Part shown: positions 36,440-47,299 of the stretch, piece by piece | Layout: the number at the start of each line of letters is the position of its first letter | Position numbering within the stretch: position 1 is the first letter of the stretch | Source: Hydnum rufescens UP504 | Taxonomy: Eukaryota; Basidiomycota; Agaricomycetes; Cantharellales; Hydnaceae | Length of the DNA: 51,744 bases | Assembly: GCA_014904985.1 (NCBI GenBank) | Contig: MU128956.1 | Span: forward strand, 254,672-306,415 | Direction of reading: 5' to 3' | Notes under the pieces: generated by a model | The model's input: the letters and a program-made list of their open reading frames with translations, nothing else | The model's database searches: none | What the model was told of the DNA's origin: nothing | Program-made: the position numbers and the translations under genes

Positions 36440-37880
36440 GGACAGCGGTTCTGCTGCCTGGCCTGAGGTCACGTCGTACCCGCTACCGAGTTCCGAAAAG
36501 TAGTTTCTACCATCAAGGCCCACTCGATACTTGGCCTTACTGGTAGGCAAACATTTTCGGATAATCATGGCCTTGGATATTCAATATCTTCCGTAGCAAC
36601 CCTGGTTCGCGAGGATGATAAGATCTCGGATTTGACCTATATGGTAAGGCCTAAGTTGTACGAAGCGAAATTGGATGGACCTGGCCGCCGAAGGACACAC
36701 TGCAAACATTTAGGTCAGGTCCGATTTCACGTCATTAATATTTGCTTTCTTCCACTAAGAGTATAGTTTTTGTAGTGCGCTGTAGTGTGATGTCCAACGG
36801 CCCCTGAGTTCTATCGCCAGTATTTAAAGGGGCAGAGTCGATGTTGCATCCTCCTGTATCGTATGAGTTCCAGAAAGTTCAAGCATGTCAGTTCCTCATC
36901 AAGTATCACGAGGATCGCGGGGACAAGATAATCGTATTCTCCGCCGACGTTTATGCACTCGACATAGGGACTCGTCGATCTTCTTCCGTTGTCTAGACTG
37001 GTCATTCACCATCAAAGATTTATGCCAAAAAATTCGGAAAGCCCTACACTCGTGGAGGGATACCCTGGGCTGAACGGATGCGGGTGTTGGTATTTCCAGC
37101 ACAATCCCGATGTCAACACAATTTTCGTCTCCAAAGTATGTCCCTTGAGGCTGACCTTGTTCTCCCTTGGCTTATGTGTCTCGTTGTTCAGCTCGGTGAT
37201 ACCTGGATCGATCCACCTGGGCCCACTTGTCTCATCCAGATTTCTTCTCACTGGTTGAAGGCGACAAGAGGCCCAGCAGATAGGTAAATTCACATGAATT
37301 GGGTTCTCTACTTCGGAATTCATGAGGATGTACCGCACGGGTCGCATATTACGTGCCAAGCGCCGAAATGACGAGGGCTTCAATGCGTTCTTTTAGTCTC
37401 TGGTGCCCAAAGACACTCAAGAGATCCACTTCAACTCGAAAAGGAAACAGTTTCTTATCGACCATGGGTATCCTTTCAAGGTTATCACCCAACTCCAGGG
37501 CATGGACACGTGCCTTGACTTGGTCTATGAGACTAAAAGCGAACAGATCGAATCTCTACCGTCCTAATGGCGAAGGCCTCGGCTGCGGATTTTAGAGCGG
37601 ACGTTACAGGCGACCTACCTAGGACCGTCACCAGCAGACTTCGATTCCTCAGGCCTCATGCAAACAACCGGGAGTGTGGCAGGGCTCAGCGGAGGTAGCA
37701 CAATGAGCGATATGGAGCAGAATCGGAATGCCAATCGTCTCATTGCGAAGGAACCCAAAAGGTACACGTTATTCAAGAAGCGAGCCCAACAGGCCAGAGA
37801 GGCGAAGAAGGTGGCGGCGGCAACGGGAAAGCGATCCCACAGGCCTATCTCAAAGATACACACTCGTAGCATAAGTATAA
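36440..37880 (+). pseudogene. 3' half of the decayed XPB/SSL2 copy
   Basis: Continues the helicase after the inserted DNA. Pieces in order are [54 protein letters not shown] and [19 protein letters not shown]. Later come YAKKFGKPYT, FQHNPDVNTIFVSK, CLIQISSHW, RILRAKRRNDEGFNAFF and [19 protein letters not shown]. Last are [11 protein letters not shown] and a Lys-rich tail. The Walker B DEVH is ruined: the segment reads Leu-Ala-stop-Gly-His. There is an in-frame TAG at 37394-37396 inside FFYSLV and several more breaks. Intron remnants remain (for example GT after NTIFVSK near 37136). These are substitutions as well as indels, so decay is real here, unlike the isolated slips elsewhere. Confidence 0.88.
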
Positions 37881-38532
37881 TGTCCACAAATAATGGTTAA
37901 TATATTTCAGCCAATGGTCAACTTTCAATCATGTCGAGATCACGACGGGCTTGTCAGGTCTCCAAAATGTGTCGGCAATTGTTATTCGAAACTTCGACAG
38001 GACTTTGAGGCTAGAACACTATTGATGATGGAAGTTGTGAAACTGTCGATGGTCGAAGGAGTATTGTCTTGTGCAACGCCCATTCGAGGGTAGACAAGAG
38101 TTTGTGGTCTACCTCTAGCTATAGGAACCGTTGTGCCCAGTGAAGGTGCAATATTTTTTTTCAAGGAAGCGTCGAAGAGCACCTTGGATCTACATCCATA
38201 TGCCAAAGTGCAGATTGAACCTCTTGTCAGTGAAAGCTAGCTAAACTCAAGTGGGAACCCCGAGCTCGTACTATTGGGTCACTGCGGAAGAAGAAATTAT
38301 GCGAGTCTCAATGTTGTCGTAAGCAATCTTCTGTCATGGCTTTTGTTCCTCTTAACAACCCCGACAAACTACGAGCTCTAATCCTAGGTTGTGGCAACAA
38401 TCAGTGTGTACTCATTGATTAATGGCGGTAGTCCTTCTATTTCTCCAAGGATCGGATAATCACTGCTCGTTTAGACGACTAAATCAAGATCGGATGATCG
38501 AGTTTGCAGGAACCACTTTCATACACAAATAT
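37881..38532. other. No gene; start of duplicated block A
   Basis: Nothing recognised as a gene. From about 38128 the sequence is related to 42575 onward (see repeat entries). Confidence 0.4.
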
Positions 38533-38690
38533 CTAAGGCAAATACATCGTACAATGGATACACTTCATATCGATGGACAGGATGGGTGAGCAACACGGAA
38601 TGGAGGCTAGCGGATGGGGCGGAAACATGGGGAGACTCGTCTCGTCACTCATCCTTCCGGGTGACGACGATCCCCACGCGATCTATAGCC
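38128..38690. repeat. Duplicated block, copy A left part
   Basis: Related over hundreds of bases to about 42575-43065 in the same orientation, with many substitutions and small gaps. Shared landmarks include TGGATCTACA, GAAGAAATTA followed by GCGAGTCTCAAT, TACTCATTGATTA, and TAGCGGATGGGGCGGAAACA. It covers the 3' end of the orphan gene and the DNA just beyond it. Confidence 0.75.
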
Positions 38691-40211
38691 AGCCATATTT
38701 CCCAATGCCCAGGACGCCTCAGCCGTTGGCAGGGATGGACCAGCCAGACGATTGGCCGCAATAAATGCGTTTCCACCACACGCTCAAAAAGGCGCCTCAT
38801 CTCCAATGCTACTAATCGGACTTGCAAGGCTTCCGGATTGAAATACTTGAGCATGTATAGTATTTCGTGGTCGACGGATTTCTTGACGGCTATCAGCTCG
38901 CCCTTCCGTCGAAGAAAACATGGCCCACATTCGAGGCTCCCGCTTTCACAAACCTTCATCTCGTGTTCTAGGGCTTCTGCAATCGCCTGCGCTAGCAGAT
39001 TGTCGTTGCCGACAACTTGCCTTGCCTTTCTGCCATTTCGCGTAACGTACTCGGCGGGGGGGCGAGCATAAAGAGGTGTCAATGTCCTCCTTCCCGCAAA
39101 CGTGCGGTGGGAGGGAGTCACCTCTGTGATGTTTTGTCCTCTCGCAGATGCGAGAGTCGGAGCGGTCTAGAAGTCACAAGGATGTAGTTGAGCATGACCT
39201 TCTCGCACTGGCACATTGCTTTGGCTATTACTCACGGAATCCTTCCCCTGCTCCACAAAATACTCATCAGGTCCCTCATTCGTATGAGGGGCTGTAGTGA
39301 GCTGCATGGCACTCTATCAATACATGTCCATGAGATTACAGGCGAGGCATAACGACTTACTGGGTCAGTGGCGACGGGGTTATCCCCCTCGGAAGGGGAC
39401 CATTGGCTCCACCCCATGGGTGGAACAACGGGCTGTATCACCATTATCAGTTTGCAATAGTATCATTGTCAAGAATGTGGGCTTACGAGGCTTTCCGCCA
39501 CGACCGTGGCAGAATAGGAATCCAGCATTGGTGCTGGAGGATGATATGGGGGGAAGGACTTCACCATGTTGAACGCTCGATTAACATCTGACGGCCTTGC
39601 ACTGATTGATTGCCACTCACCGTCTCCTGTTGGGAACCATGGTGGTGGGGCTCCCATTGGGCGGTGTTGGCCACCACGGCGCCAGGCCATGATGTCGCCC
39701 GAGCTGACAACGTCGATGGGGTCTGGGACTGTCGCTTTTCGAGCCCGTACCCGGCGTAGGAATGTATGTTCTGATTCACCATCGGATCAGGACGATATGT
39801 TACGAGTTCTTGGGCCATGAAAGTATCAAGCCATGATGCCCCGGCCGCCGCCGCCACTGGAGTCAAGGACGTTCGCAGCGGCTGGGACCATTGGTTTTCA
39901 TACCCGTACCCAACGTAGCAGTCGGTATTCGTATTGAGTATGGGATAGGCATGGTTGACTACCATTGCTTCATTCCCTTCAAATGCCAAATAATGCGAGC
40001 CGCACGGGAATATGTTGCAAGACGGGCACAACGAAGGCAGCGAAGAGAAAGACAGCAAAGACGAAGAACTTGGAAAATTATCCCTACGGGGAAGGTCCAT
40101 AGCGGCGCAGTTCAGGGCTCGAAAGTGAGAGAATGAAGTGGGGAAGAATGGGGGAACGAAGGCGAAGGGGACGGGTTTATCAACCTTCCCTTGTGCCTCA
40201 TGTCCAAACAA
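38533..40211 (-). CDS. Orphan protein with internal YxGYG repeat
   Basis: I do not recognise this protein. A minus-strand frame from 40211 (or the internal ATG at 40100, MDLPRRDNFPSSSS) is Ser/Pro-rich. It carries two related segments, CYVGYGYENQWSQP and SYAGYGLEKRQSQT. Plausible introns then join PAPMLDSYSATVVAES, VVPPMGWSQWSPSEGDNP, EGPDEYFVEQGKDS and a better-formed region: EYVTRNGRKARQVVGNDNLL, AQAIAEALEHEMKVCESGS, CGPCFLRRKGELIAV, DHEILYMLKYFNPEALQVRL. The tail either ends at 38645 or is spliced to a Pro/Ser exon ending at 38533. A CxxxxxxxCxxC cysteine group is present. Low-complexity head plus compact basic domain resembles a regulatory protein, but that is only an impression. The exon chain is tentative. 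Confidence 0.45.
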
Positions 40212-41205
40212 TCACTTTTTTCAACAGGGACGTGGCCGTCCTTGATTTGGGTCGATCACCACGACTCCTCGGCACCTTGCCATGTTGCTCACTGACCTCG
40301 CCCCACTCATGTCAATAAATCAATTGCTAGTCTGTCACCAACAATCAGACCGACGATCTAGAACATTCATACTGTATTCTAGATGTATTTTTAAGTCTCT
40401 TTCTTAGTCGACCATTATCCTTTGCGGGTCTAGCTTGCTAGTTGGCCTGGAATGACCAGAAAATCTAATACAAACCCGAAGGGGCCTAGCCTCATGGAAA
40501 GAATCAACTAGCCGATACAAGAAACACGCGCCCGGGGTTCGAAGTCGAGGCAGAAATTGCACAAGCATGCTACAAGCGTCCGCCTTGTTCTTCTTGTCAC
40601 GAGTCTATTGGGCTGAACTAGCAAAATAGGGGTAGCAAGCATCGACGAATTCATGTGAGATGAAATGGGTGTACTCGAGCTGGGGTTTACTCGCATAATG
40701 TTGTACAGCACGTCATTTTCTATGGTCATCATCAGCTCAATCCATTGAATAACTGTCTTCCAGCCGAGCACTTTGCAACCTAGACATACCAAGGGGTTGA
40801 GGTCAACGCACCGATGGTAAGTAAATCTCTGGTTCTTCTGACTGAATCACCTTACAGCCCCACACCAAGGGTCGATCAGCGCCATCGACAATGAGCATTG
40901 CCTCCAAATTAGGCATAGTCCGCATGAGGTCGACCCGCAGGTGAAGATGTAGAATCACAGAGTATTCGCGAGTAGAGGTCTGAGGCAATCACCACCAGCT
41001 TGCAGAGAAAATTCTGAAAGACAATCGTTCTTCTGGCAAAGCAAAAACCTTGTGCCATCGCGGAGACAAGTGCTCCGCCTCAACATCGGAGTGTATCCCA
41101 TTGGGGACGACCAGTATCCACCAGGAACATCCTTAGATCAACACCGACCGGGGATGCGTTTGCATAATCCCCTTATTTTCAGCTAGCCGCTTGAGATGGA
41201 ATGTA
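40212..41205. other. No gene; contains duplicated block A right part
   Basis: No supported coding frame. About 40490-40630 is related to 43245-43410: shared landmarks are TAGCCGATAC and GAGGCAGAAATT, and AGGGGTA near the end. This is the upstream side of the orphan gene's duplication. Confidence 0.5.
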
Positions 41206-41214
41206 GATGGAATG

Positions 41215-41642
41215 TAGTCTCGTTACCAGACCGTCTGGTCGAATGGGACTTCCGTTGAATGGTGCAACATGCATCCGGTCTTGCCTTTTTGGTAGGGTCT
41301 TTCAGTTGATTGCGGAATGCAATTATGTAACTGCCCAATGAGGTAAAATGAGGAACCACCCTCCACTCTAGTGTCTCCCTTGATGAACGCGTCGGGGATT
41401 GGTTTGGGGGTGTCAGGACCCACAACCGATGATCCCTTTTTGACGGGATGTGTAGCTGATAATTCTAGTTAAGAAAGCGGCCTAAGCGGGGATTATTATA
41501 TTCAAAAAGCAGCTGAAATACCCGGCTATCTCCGACCAGACCTCTTATGATTGCCGCACCGGAAGTATGTTGCACCATTCAACGGGAAGTCCCATTTGAC
41601 CAGACCGTCACAGACCGTCTGGACCGTCTGGTAACGAGACTA
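41215..41642. mobile_element. MULE-like MITE with 9-bp target duplication
   Basis: The left end TAGTCTCGTTACCAGAC is matched by its exact reverse complement at the right end. Imperfect inverted similarity continues inward for about 65-85 bases; both arms share AATGGGACTTCC and GTTGAATGGTGCAACAT. The 428-bp unit is flanked by the 9-base direct repeat GATGGAATG (41206-41214 and 41643-41651). Long terminal inverted repeats with a 9-bp duplication are typical of Mutator-like elements. The interior has no transposase. The right arm carries extra GACCGTC units. Confidence 0.82.
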
Positions 41643-41651
41643 GATGGAATG

Positions 41652-42574
41652 GTGTGGCGGGATCGTTAGCGGAACTTGCCGGGGGCTGTTTTCATGCCCT
41701 CTTTTATAAATGCGACATCCAGGAACACCATTAACCTTGATCATGTGAATGCGTATCACTACGCGTACGTCACGTGCCGCTCGATCTACCCTCTCCACTG
41801 TCCGCTATCCTATGCCGCTCCTTTTACTATATACGTAGTATGATGTACATACCACTGTTTGTACCTCCGCAACTGTACCTGCACGAGGTTCTTTCACACA
41901 AGATCAAGCACCTAAGAGGGAACGCGACAATTCTGCCTCTGAAGTTTGATATGAACCAATAGTTCCCGTGAGTCTCAGGTGGCGTCGCCACAAAGTACAA
42001 GGAAAAAAAACAGATTGACTCTATCCTATCACCCCGGGGGGCCAAGACCGACGGATGGGGGGATTCACGACGAGGCTCACAATCCGTGGGAAGACCTTCT
42101 GTATTTATTTCCAAGACGTTCTTTGCTGTGGACCCTGTGAACTTGACGGGAGACCGCGCGTCTGGCGTCAGCTCGTGATGCTATGGAGTTAGTAGTGTGA
42201 GTGTTTGGTTTATTTCGCTCCTCGAATAATCGTGACGTATTCTTGAATAATCCCTATTTCTCGATTAACACGGTGACCCTCGCTAACTTCGCGCAAAGTG
42301 CCATTTTCATTCCTTTCTGGTTATCCCGCACTTTCAGATTCCCTATTCCACATTAATGTTTAGGCATAGATGTGCTGACTGCCTCTCAGCCGGCACGTAA
42401 TAACAATGGTTTACTGGGGAGGGACCAACCATCTGTCTCGCAAATTCGTGCCACCTATGGATCCTCCTGTCTTCGTGCAAGAATTGAATATTCTTGCCTC
42501 TAAAGCCTGAGTTGGAGGCGATCAGGAAGGGGGGAAATGACCAGCCGATGGTAGACGATACTTTGGCCCACCTC
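41652..42574. other. No recognised feature
   Basis: No supported gene. Several frames of 60-120 codons are present, but none resembles a protein family and none chains to neighbours through convincing splice sites. Confidence 0.3.
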
Positions 42575-43410
42575 GACCATTGCGCCCACTGAAGATGCAA
42601 TCTGTCTTTCAAGGGAGCGCCTAATAGTATCCTGGATCTACACCATGTATGAAATTTCAGATTGAGCCCGCCTTCCGGTGAAAAACTACCTAAGCTCAAT
42701 GACATTCGAATTCTCCGGAGCCTAGTAGGTAGTGTCGAAAGAAGAAATTAGGCGAGTCTCAATATAAATCTTGTCTATCCTCTTGACAAGCCGGACACAC
42801 TCCGAGCTTTGATTCTAAGTTGTAGCAGCGATCAGTGCGTACTCATTGATTATCTTTCTATTTCCCCAAGGATCTGATCGAGCTTGAAGTGACAGCATTC
42901 ATACCCAAGTATCTAGAGCGAGAACGTCGTACAACGGATACTGCCCATGTCAATGGACAGCATGGACGATGAACAACTGGGAATTGACTCTAGCGGATGG
43001 GGCGGAAACACGGACTACCCTCCGTCACGCATTCTTCCGGGTGAAGATGATACCCTTGCGAAACATTGATATATTAAATGTATTTCGAGTCCCGGACTCA
43101 TTACAAACGCTCTCCCTTCAGGAACGGAAATTGGACACGAAATTGCGAATAAAACACGAATTGAATTAACTGCAAGTTACCTTGGTGCGACCAAACCTTA
43201 AGTGTTGGGTGGCACGAAAGGAGAAAATGGAAATAAAACCTCAATGTGCAGGCGTGGCCTCACGGAAAGGGATCAATTAGCCGATACGACAAACACACTC
43301 TACGGGGTTTGAAATTGAGGCAGAAATTACCGCGGGACCCTCTGTTTTCTGAACCTCAGTTGATTAGTTTGAATGTCCCATTACTAGCAAAGTAGGGGTA
43401 ACAAGCGCCG
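42575..43410. repeat. Duplicated block, degenerate copy B
   Basis: Direct, diverged copy of DNA around the orphan gene. Its left part (42575-43065) matches 38128-38690 and its right part (about 43245-43410) matches 40490-40660. The roughly 1.8 kb between, which in copy A is the body of the orphan gene, is almost all missing. Copy B therefore looks like the shell of a tandem gene duplication after internal deletion. A short further similarity to the left edge lies at 43822-43860. Confidence 0.7.
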
Positions 43411-43563
43411 GCTCCACGATTCCAGGCCTATACTGTCATATTGAATTTGGGTGTTCGTCAGTCGGGATCGGGGTGAAACTACCTGATGATCCTTGGCTGG
43501 CCCATTGCCACCACTTTCCTTTCCAGCGTTTGGTGCTTCGAATTGTTTGGGGAAGGCTCGGGC

Positions 43564-43628
43564 AAAATAAATATTGTGATCCGAAGATCATCCACTCGGT
43601 CAAAGCGTGTCATCCTTGTGCAGGGGCC

Positions 43629-43659
<31 letters not shown>

Positions 43660-43683
43660 TTCGTATGTCACCCCGAAGGGGAC
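43564..43683 (-). ncRNA. U6 spliceosomal snRNA
   Basis: Read on the minus strand from 43683: a 5' hairpin GTCCCCTTCGGGGTGAC is followed by AAAAATTGGAACGATACAG. The ACAGAGA box and AGATTAGCATGGCCCCTG (AGC triad and start of the internal stem-loop) come next, then CACAAGGATGACACGC. These invariant parts match U6 of animals and fungi nearly base for base. A second stem follows and a T-run (complement of 43564-43567) would end Pol III transcription. The last third is less conserved, so the 3' end is approximate; at 120 nt it is slightly long. Either a true gene or a well-preserved copy. Confidence 0.85.
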
Positions 43684-43740
43684 GTTAGGTTGTAGATGAA
43701 TCCAAGGGGTCAACAAGCATAGTATTAATTTCTGGCGCAG

Positions 43741-43944
43741 TTGTGGGACGTTTCGCGGAAGCAACGTTCCACTCTAGGCCTACTTCCCGTGTCAACGCCA
43801 CCTTCCTTGATCAATAATTTGGCCCAGCTCGACGGCTGCGCCTACAGTAGTGAAGATGCGAGCTCCGGACCAAACGCACAAAAACAAAAAGATAACTTAT
43901 ATCAGATGCTACCAATCGCAGCTGACTTGCTGGCAGATAAGTAA
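43741..43944 (+). other. Small open frame, coding potential uncertain
   Basis: 67 codons reading LLPVSTPPSLINNLAQLDG ... NLYQMLPIAADLLADK. Composition looks coding, but I know no relative. Its middle is related to the left edge of duplicated block B (GCTCGACGG/CCTCGACCA ... TGAAGATGC). It may be a fragment of the same duplicated gene neighbourhood. Confidence 0.2.
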
Positions 43945-43965
43945 AATCATCGAGGACGGACACTT

Positions 43966-45147
43966 CTAGATGGGTTCAACATCGTTTACATGTGAAGATA
44001 CCTCGGAGAGCAACACTCTGATGATTGGGACGACTTGTTTCCAGTCGGCCACCCTTCGGACCGTCGGAGGTAGGGCGTCATCATCCACGACGTCCCTCTT
44101 CCACCATTCGGATTCAGTCGCGGAACGCTCTGCGTATGTCACCTGGCCCTCTAAAGAGCGGGTTAAGGGGGAATGTCGACGGTTCCACTGATATGACCCG
44201 AATAGAATAACAGGCAAATGGGGCTGAAGTTCTGTCGCGCAAGAAACAGCATTATCCAGAGAGTCGTCGATCAGGGCGAATGCGCCAATATCCCGGATAA
44301 TCTGCTGGGGACTGAGCCGATGTTGAAATTATTGAGGGCGATTCCTTACCGCCGGTTTCCCTGCCCTCGGTGTCGCATTGGTCGAGAAGCGCTCCCGCAC
44401 GTACTCGCCAGTGAAGTAAATTGCTTCAATACATCCTGGATTCTCGGAGAAAGGGGACGTGATGTTATAATACATGATTGGGCGCCGTTCTTGACAAGAC
44501 GCACCAGGAAGATGCTTCGACACCCACTCTTCAGTTTCCTGTCTCTGCGTCGACCCACGAGCCGTTACGATCACAAGACGCAGGCCCATTTTTCGAAGTT
44601 CGGCCACACCTGCAATAGCGCCGTCGACTGGAGGGGCGTTCCTGAAGGCGTCACTCTGGTAGAACGCATGCACCTTTGTCAACGTCTCTGTGATAATGAA
44701 GCGTTGGTGCCAAGAAATCCGATTTCAAAGGACAGTCAAGAGGTACCATGGGGGGTGCCCCAGTAAGGATTCTAGAATAACGCGTGGTCAGACTCTGCGT
44801 GAGAAGTAGCTTAAGGCGGTGCACATGCCTTCCAGTAATGGTACTTAATCACACCGATAAGATTAAACCTCACAGAGACGCTGGGCAGGGGAAGCACAAT
44901 CTTCCACATACATAGTAGAAATGACCAAGGGTCATATCGGTTCCGAAACTGACATTATGCCCTAGATATGGACCTGTGGTGAGTCAGGAGAAGGACTCCA
45001 GAGGCATGGCGCACATTGAGCAATTGTCTCGTTCGTTGCCATTAACACATCATCGAGATCAATTGCGAGAAGGGGCTGCTTGGACTTGAGAGGTGGCTGG
45101 GAAGGAGGGATATCGCCGTCCTCTAGAGGAGAGAAATCTGCCGCCAT
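43966..45147 (-). CDS. HAD-superfamily 5'-nucleotidase-like protein
   Basis: Predicted cytosolic HAD phosphatase, related to 5'(3')-deoxyribonucleotidase-like fungal proteins. Seven exons: 45015-45147, 44912-44973, 44829-44843, 44747-44771, 44505-44687, 44350-44435 and 43966-44304. They sum to 843 nt, 280 residues, in exact frame. HAD motif I is LLAIDLDDVL. A cap segment reads FYYYHYWKNPYWGTP. Motif II is VIVTARGSTQRQ, and motif IV is FALIDDSLDNAVSC. The first Asp of DLDD would be the nucleophile. The 15-base third exon is flanked by an intron with a GC donor (AAG|GCATGT, 44772-44828). The gene is intact, although it stands in a decayed neighbourhood. Substrate is not known. Confidence 0.85.
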
Positions 45148-45444
45148 ACCGCAGACACCAGCCTGTGGAGAACAAGTTTGGTAGCTGGAAAGGGATCACA
45201 GACTCACAATCCCTTGTAGAGATGGGAAGTGCCGGTAGCGTCACACAGTACGCCCTTAGCCGCACAGCCGACCCCGCAGGTCATCATCTTTCGTTAGACG
45301 ATCCCCCGTGACCGCCCCCGATCGGCATCATGTTCGTGGAATGCTGTGAGGATATATATGATGGTGTTCGCGAAGCTCTATGAACGTTTTGTTTCCCGCT
45401 GCTGCCATTCTTCCCTATTCCTCCGCTCCTAAGATGGTTCTAAT

Positions 45445-46197
45445 TTGTTCAAACTTGCCACCCTCTCCTGGTCCTTTGACGAGGAGACTTGTTCATTTAT
45501 ATATGAAAGTATTCATTTCACCACTCTCACTGAAGCTGCTGCCTTTTTTAGCTATTTATCCAGTATGTGTAGGGCACCTTCCCCCGTATTTTCTGGAGAC
45601 GGTGGATTGGAAAGTATGCCCACCTTCGGACCTCATATCGACTGCCAGCATGTGGACGACCCAGACCATATTCTGCACAAGGTGACGCTTGGACTCACGC
45701 CGGCCGTGCTTCCGGCATCGCATCAGAGCGTCATGTCCTCCAGTCTACTGTGTGCCACGCCAATATGGAGTTCACAAATATATCAAAATCCTGAAAATGG
45801 TATCCCAATTGAGCAGCACAGCATGATCGACTGGCACCGCACATATATCGTTCCCAGGTGCTTGCTTCCAATTCTGGCTGCTTCCGTCGTGTCGGCGATC
45901 GCATCACTGTTCCAAAATGTCCTCGTCCCCACGGCGTGAGGATGACCGACACTCCGCGATCAGATCGTGCAGAAGTACTCTTCCTGTTTTGTTTTATGGG
46001 TAAGTATTGGGTTGAGAACTTCACCCACTCTTCCCTCGTCTCTCTTCACGCTAGGCGGCAGGAAGCTTCAGCACTCCATTCTCTTCAGTGAATATGAATT
46101 TTCCGCAGTTGCAACTTCAGGGGAGGAACAGAGCTGGTACGAGGCCCAATATGCGCTCATGTTCAATAAGATCGCCGCTCTGATGTTAGAAAATTGA
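45445..46197 (+). CDS. Hypothetical, F-box-like (possibly degenerate)
   Basis: A frame at 45445-45939 reads LATLSWSFDEETCSFIYESI, then HFTTLTEAAAFFSYLSSM. This is like the LYRSVHL...FLRTL stretch that follows the F-box in many agaricomycete F-box proteins. A later exon-like piece (about 46065-46197) ends EEQSWYEAQYALMFNKIAAL. The F-box itself is not visible and the joining introns are uncertain. It could be a truncated member of that large, fast-evolving family. I am not confident it is a working gene. Confidence 0.3.
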
Positions 46198-47299
46198 AGA
46201 ACCAATGCAACGGGGGTGAAGGTAGGGGTCGCCCGTGTCCGTTGTTGACTCGCCTGCAAAGTGGTGTGAGGACGACTACGAAGACTCCTTTCCTTACTGG
46301 GGTTCTGGCCCATGAGTCTCAAGGAAGGCGGGGGGTTGGACCTTGAACGTGACCGTGACCGTTTACTTCTCGTCTTATCGGGGCTATTTTCAACTACTGC
46401 ATTTGACCAATATTCGTTGATTGCTCAGGTACCCAGATATTGTCGCTTCCGCGGGGTTCGTATCCGGTAAGGTCCAATCGTATTTCACCGTTTTTGGGCG
46501 TGCAGCTCACACAGCATTATTCGAGGTCCATTGTTCCCAGGAGTATGAAAACTTTTTTCATTCAAACGAACCCTTGGCGCACATCTGGTTGGCAACAGCG
46601 ATGATTTGGATCTGCGATCCGCAGGGTTCATCCTGTTCTCGTTTGAGGAATAACTAGTATCAAGTTAGGCCCACAGGCATATATCACTTGATTAATTGGA
46701 GAGATGCACTTCATTCTTTTATCCCTGCAGAACAGATTAAATCGATAATATGGATAGTAATGCCATACGAAGGCCGGGCGTGGACCATAATAGTGGCTAC
46801 GTGTTGTGGGGTGAAACGAGTGTACGTTTTCTGGGCCATATCTTCTAACCCATCGTTTCTTTGGGATTAATTCAGGGATGGACGCGCAAGTTTGCGGAAG
46901 TGCCCCCCAACCCCCAAGGATATAATGGTGCGCCACTTCTGGATCGACCCGCCCTAAGTGTCATTTCATCGGAGTCTACTGGAGCTAGTGCTTTTCCTTT
47001 CCTTCCACAGACCGTCTGTATAAGTTATTCATTCTATCCTAGTGCTTGAGAACAAGAGAGCTAATCCCGGTCTTCGGCAAATGAACTCAGGAGCAAGAAG
47101 AGGTCGCAACACCCCAAGATATAAAGGCCTGATAAGGGCAGGTGCACTATTAGCAAAGCGTAAGGAACAATGGGACCTAAACAAGGAAACAGTCGGAGAG
47201 TGACCCCTGTCTTCCAGCTGAACAACCCGTGTCTGGGAGAGGCTGATCTGCAGAGCGACCTACAACAGAGCACACAGACGCTTGAGGTCCGCAAGGCAG
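46198..47299. other. No recognised gene
   Basis: Frames at 46421-46657, 46628-46936 and 46861-47049 show no family resemblance and no convincing splicing between them. Confidence 0.3.

Noticed and set aside
33155..37880. XPB as a working gene with a nested gene in a large intron
   Set aside because: In-frame stops, a destroyed Walker B motif and internal deletions rule out a functional product.
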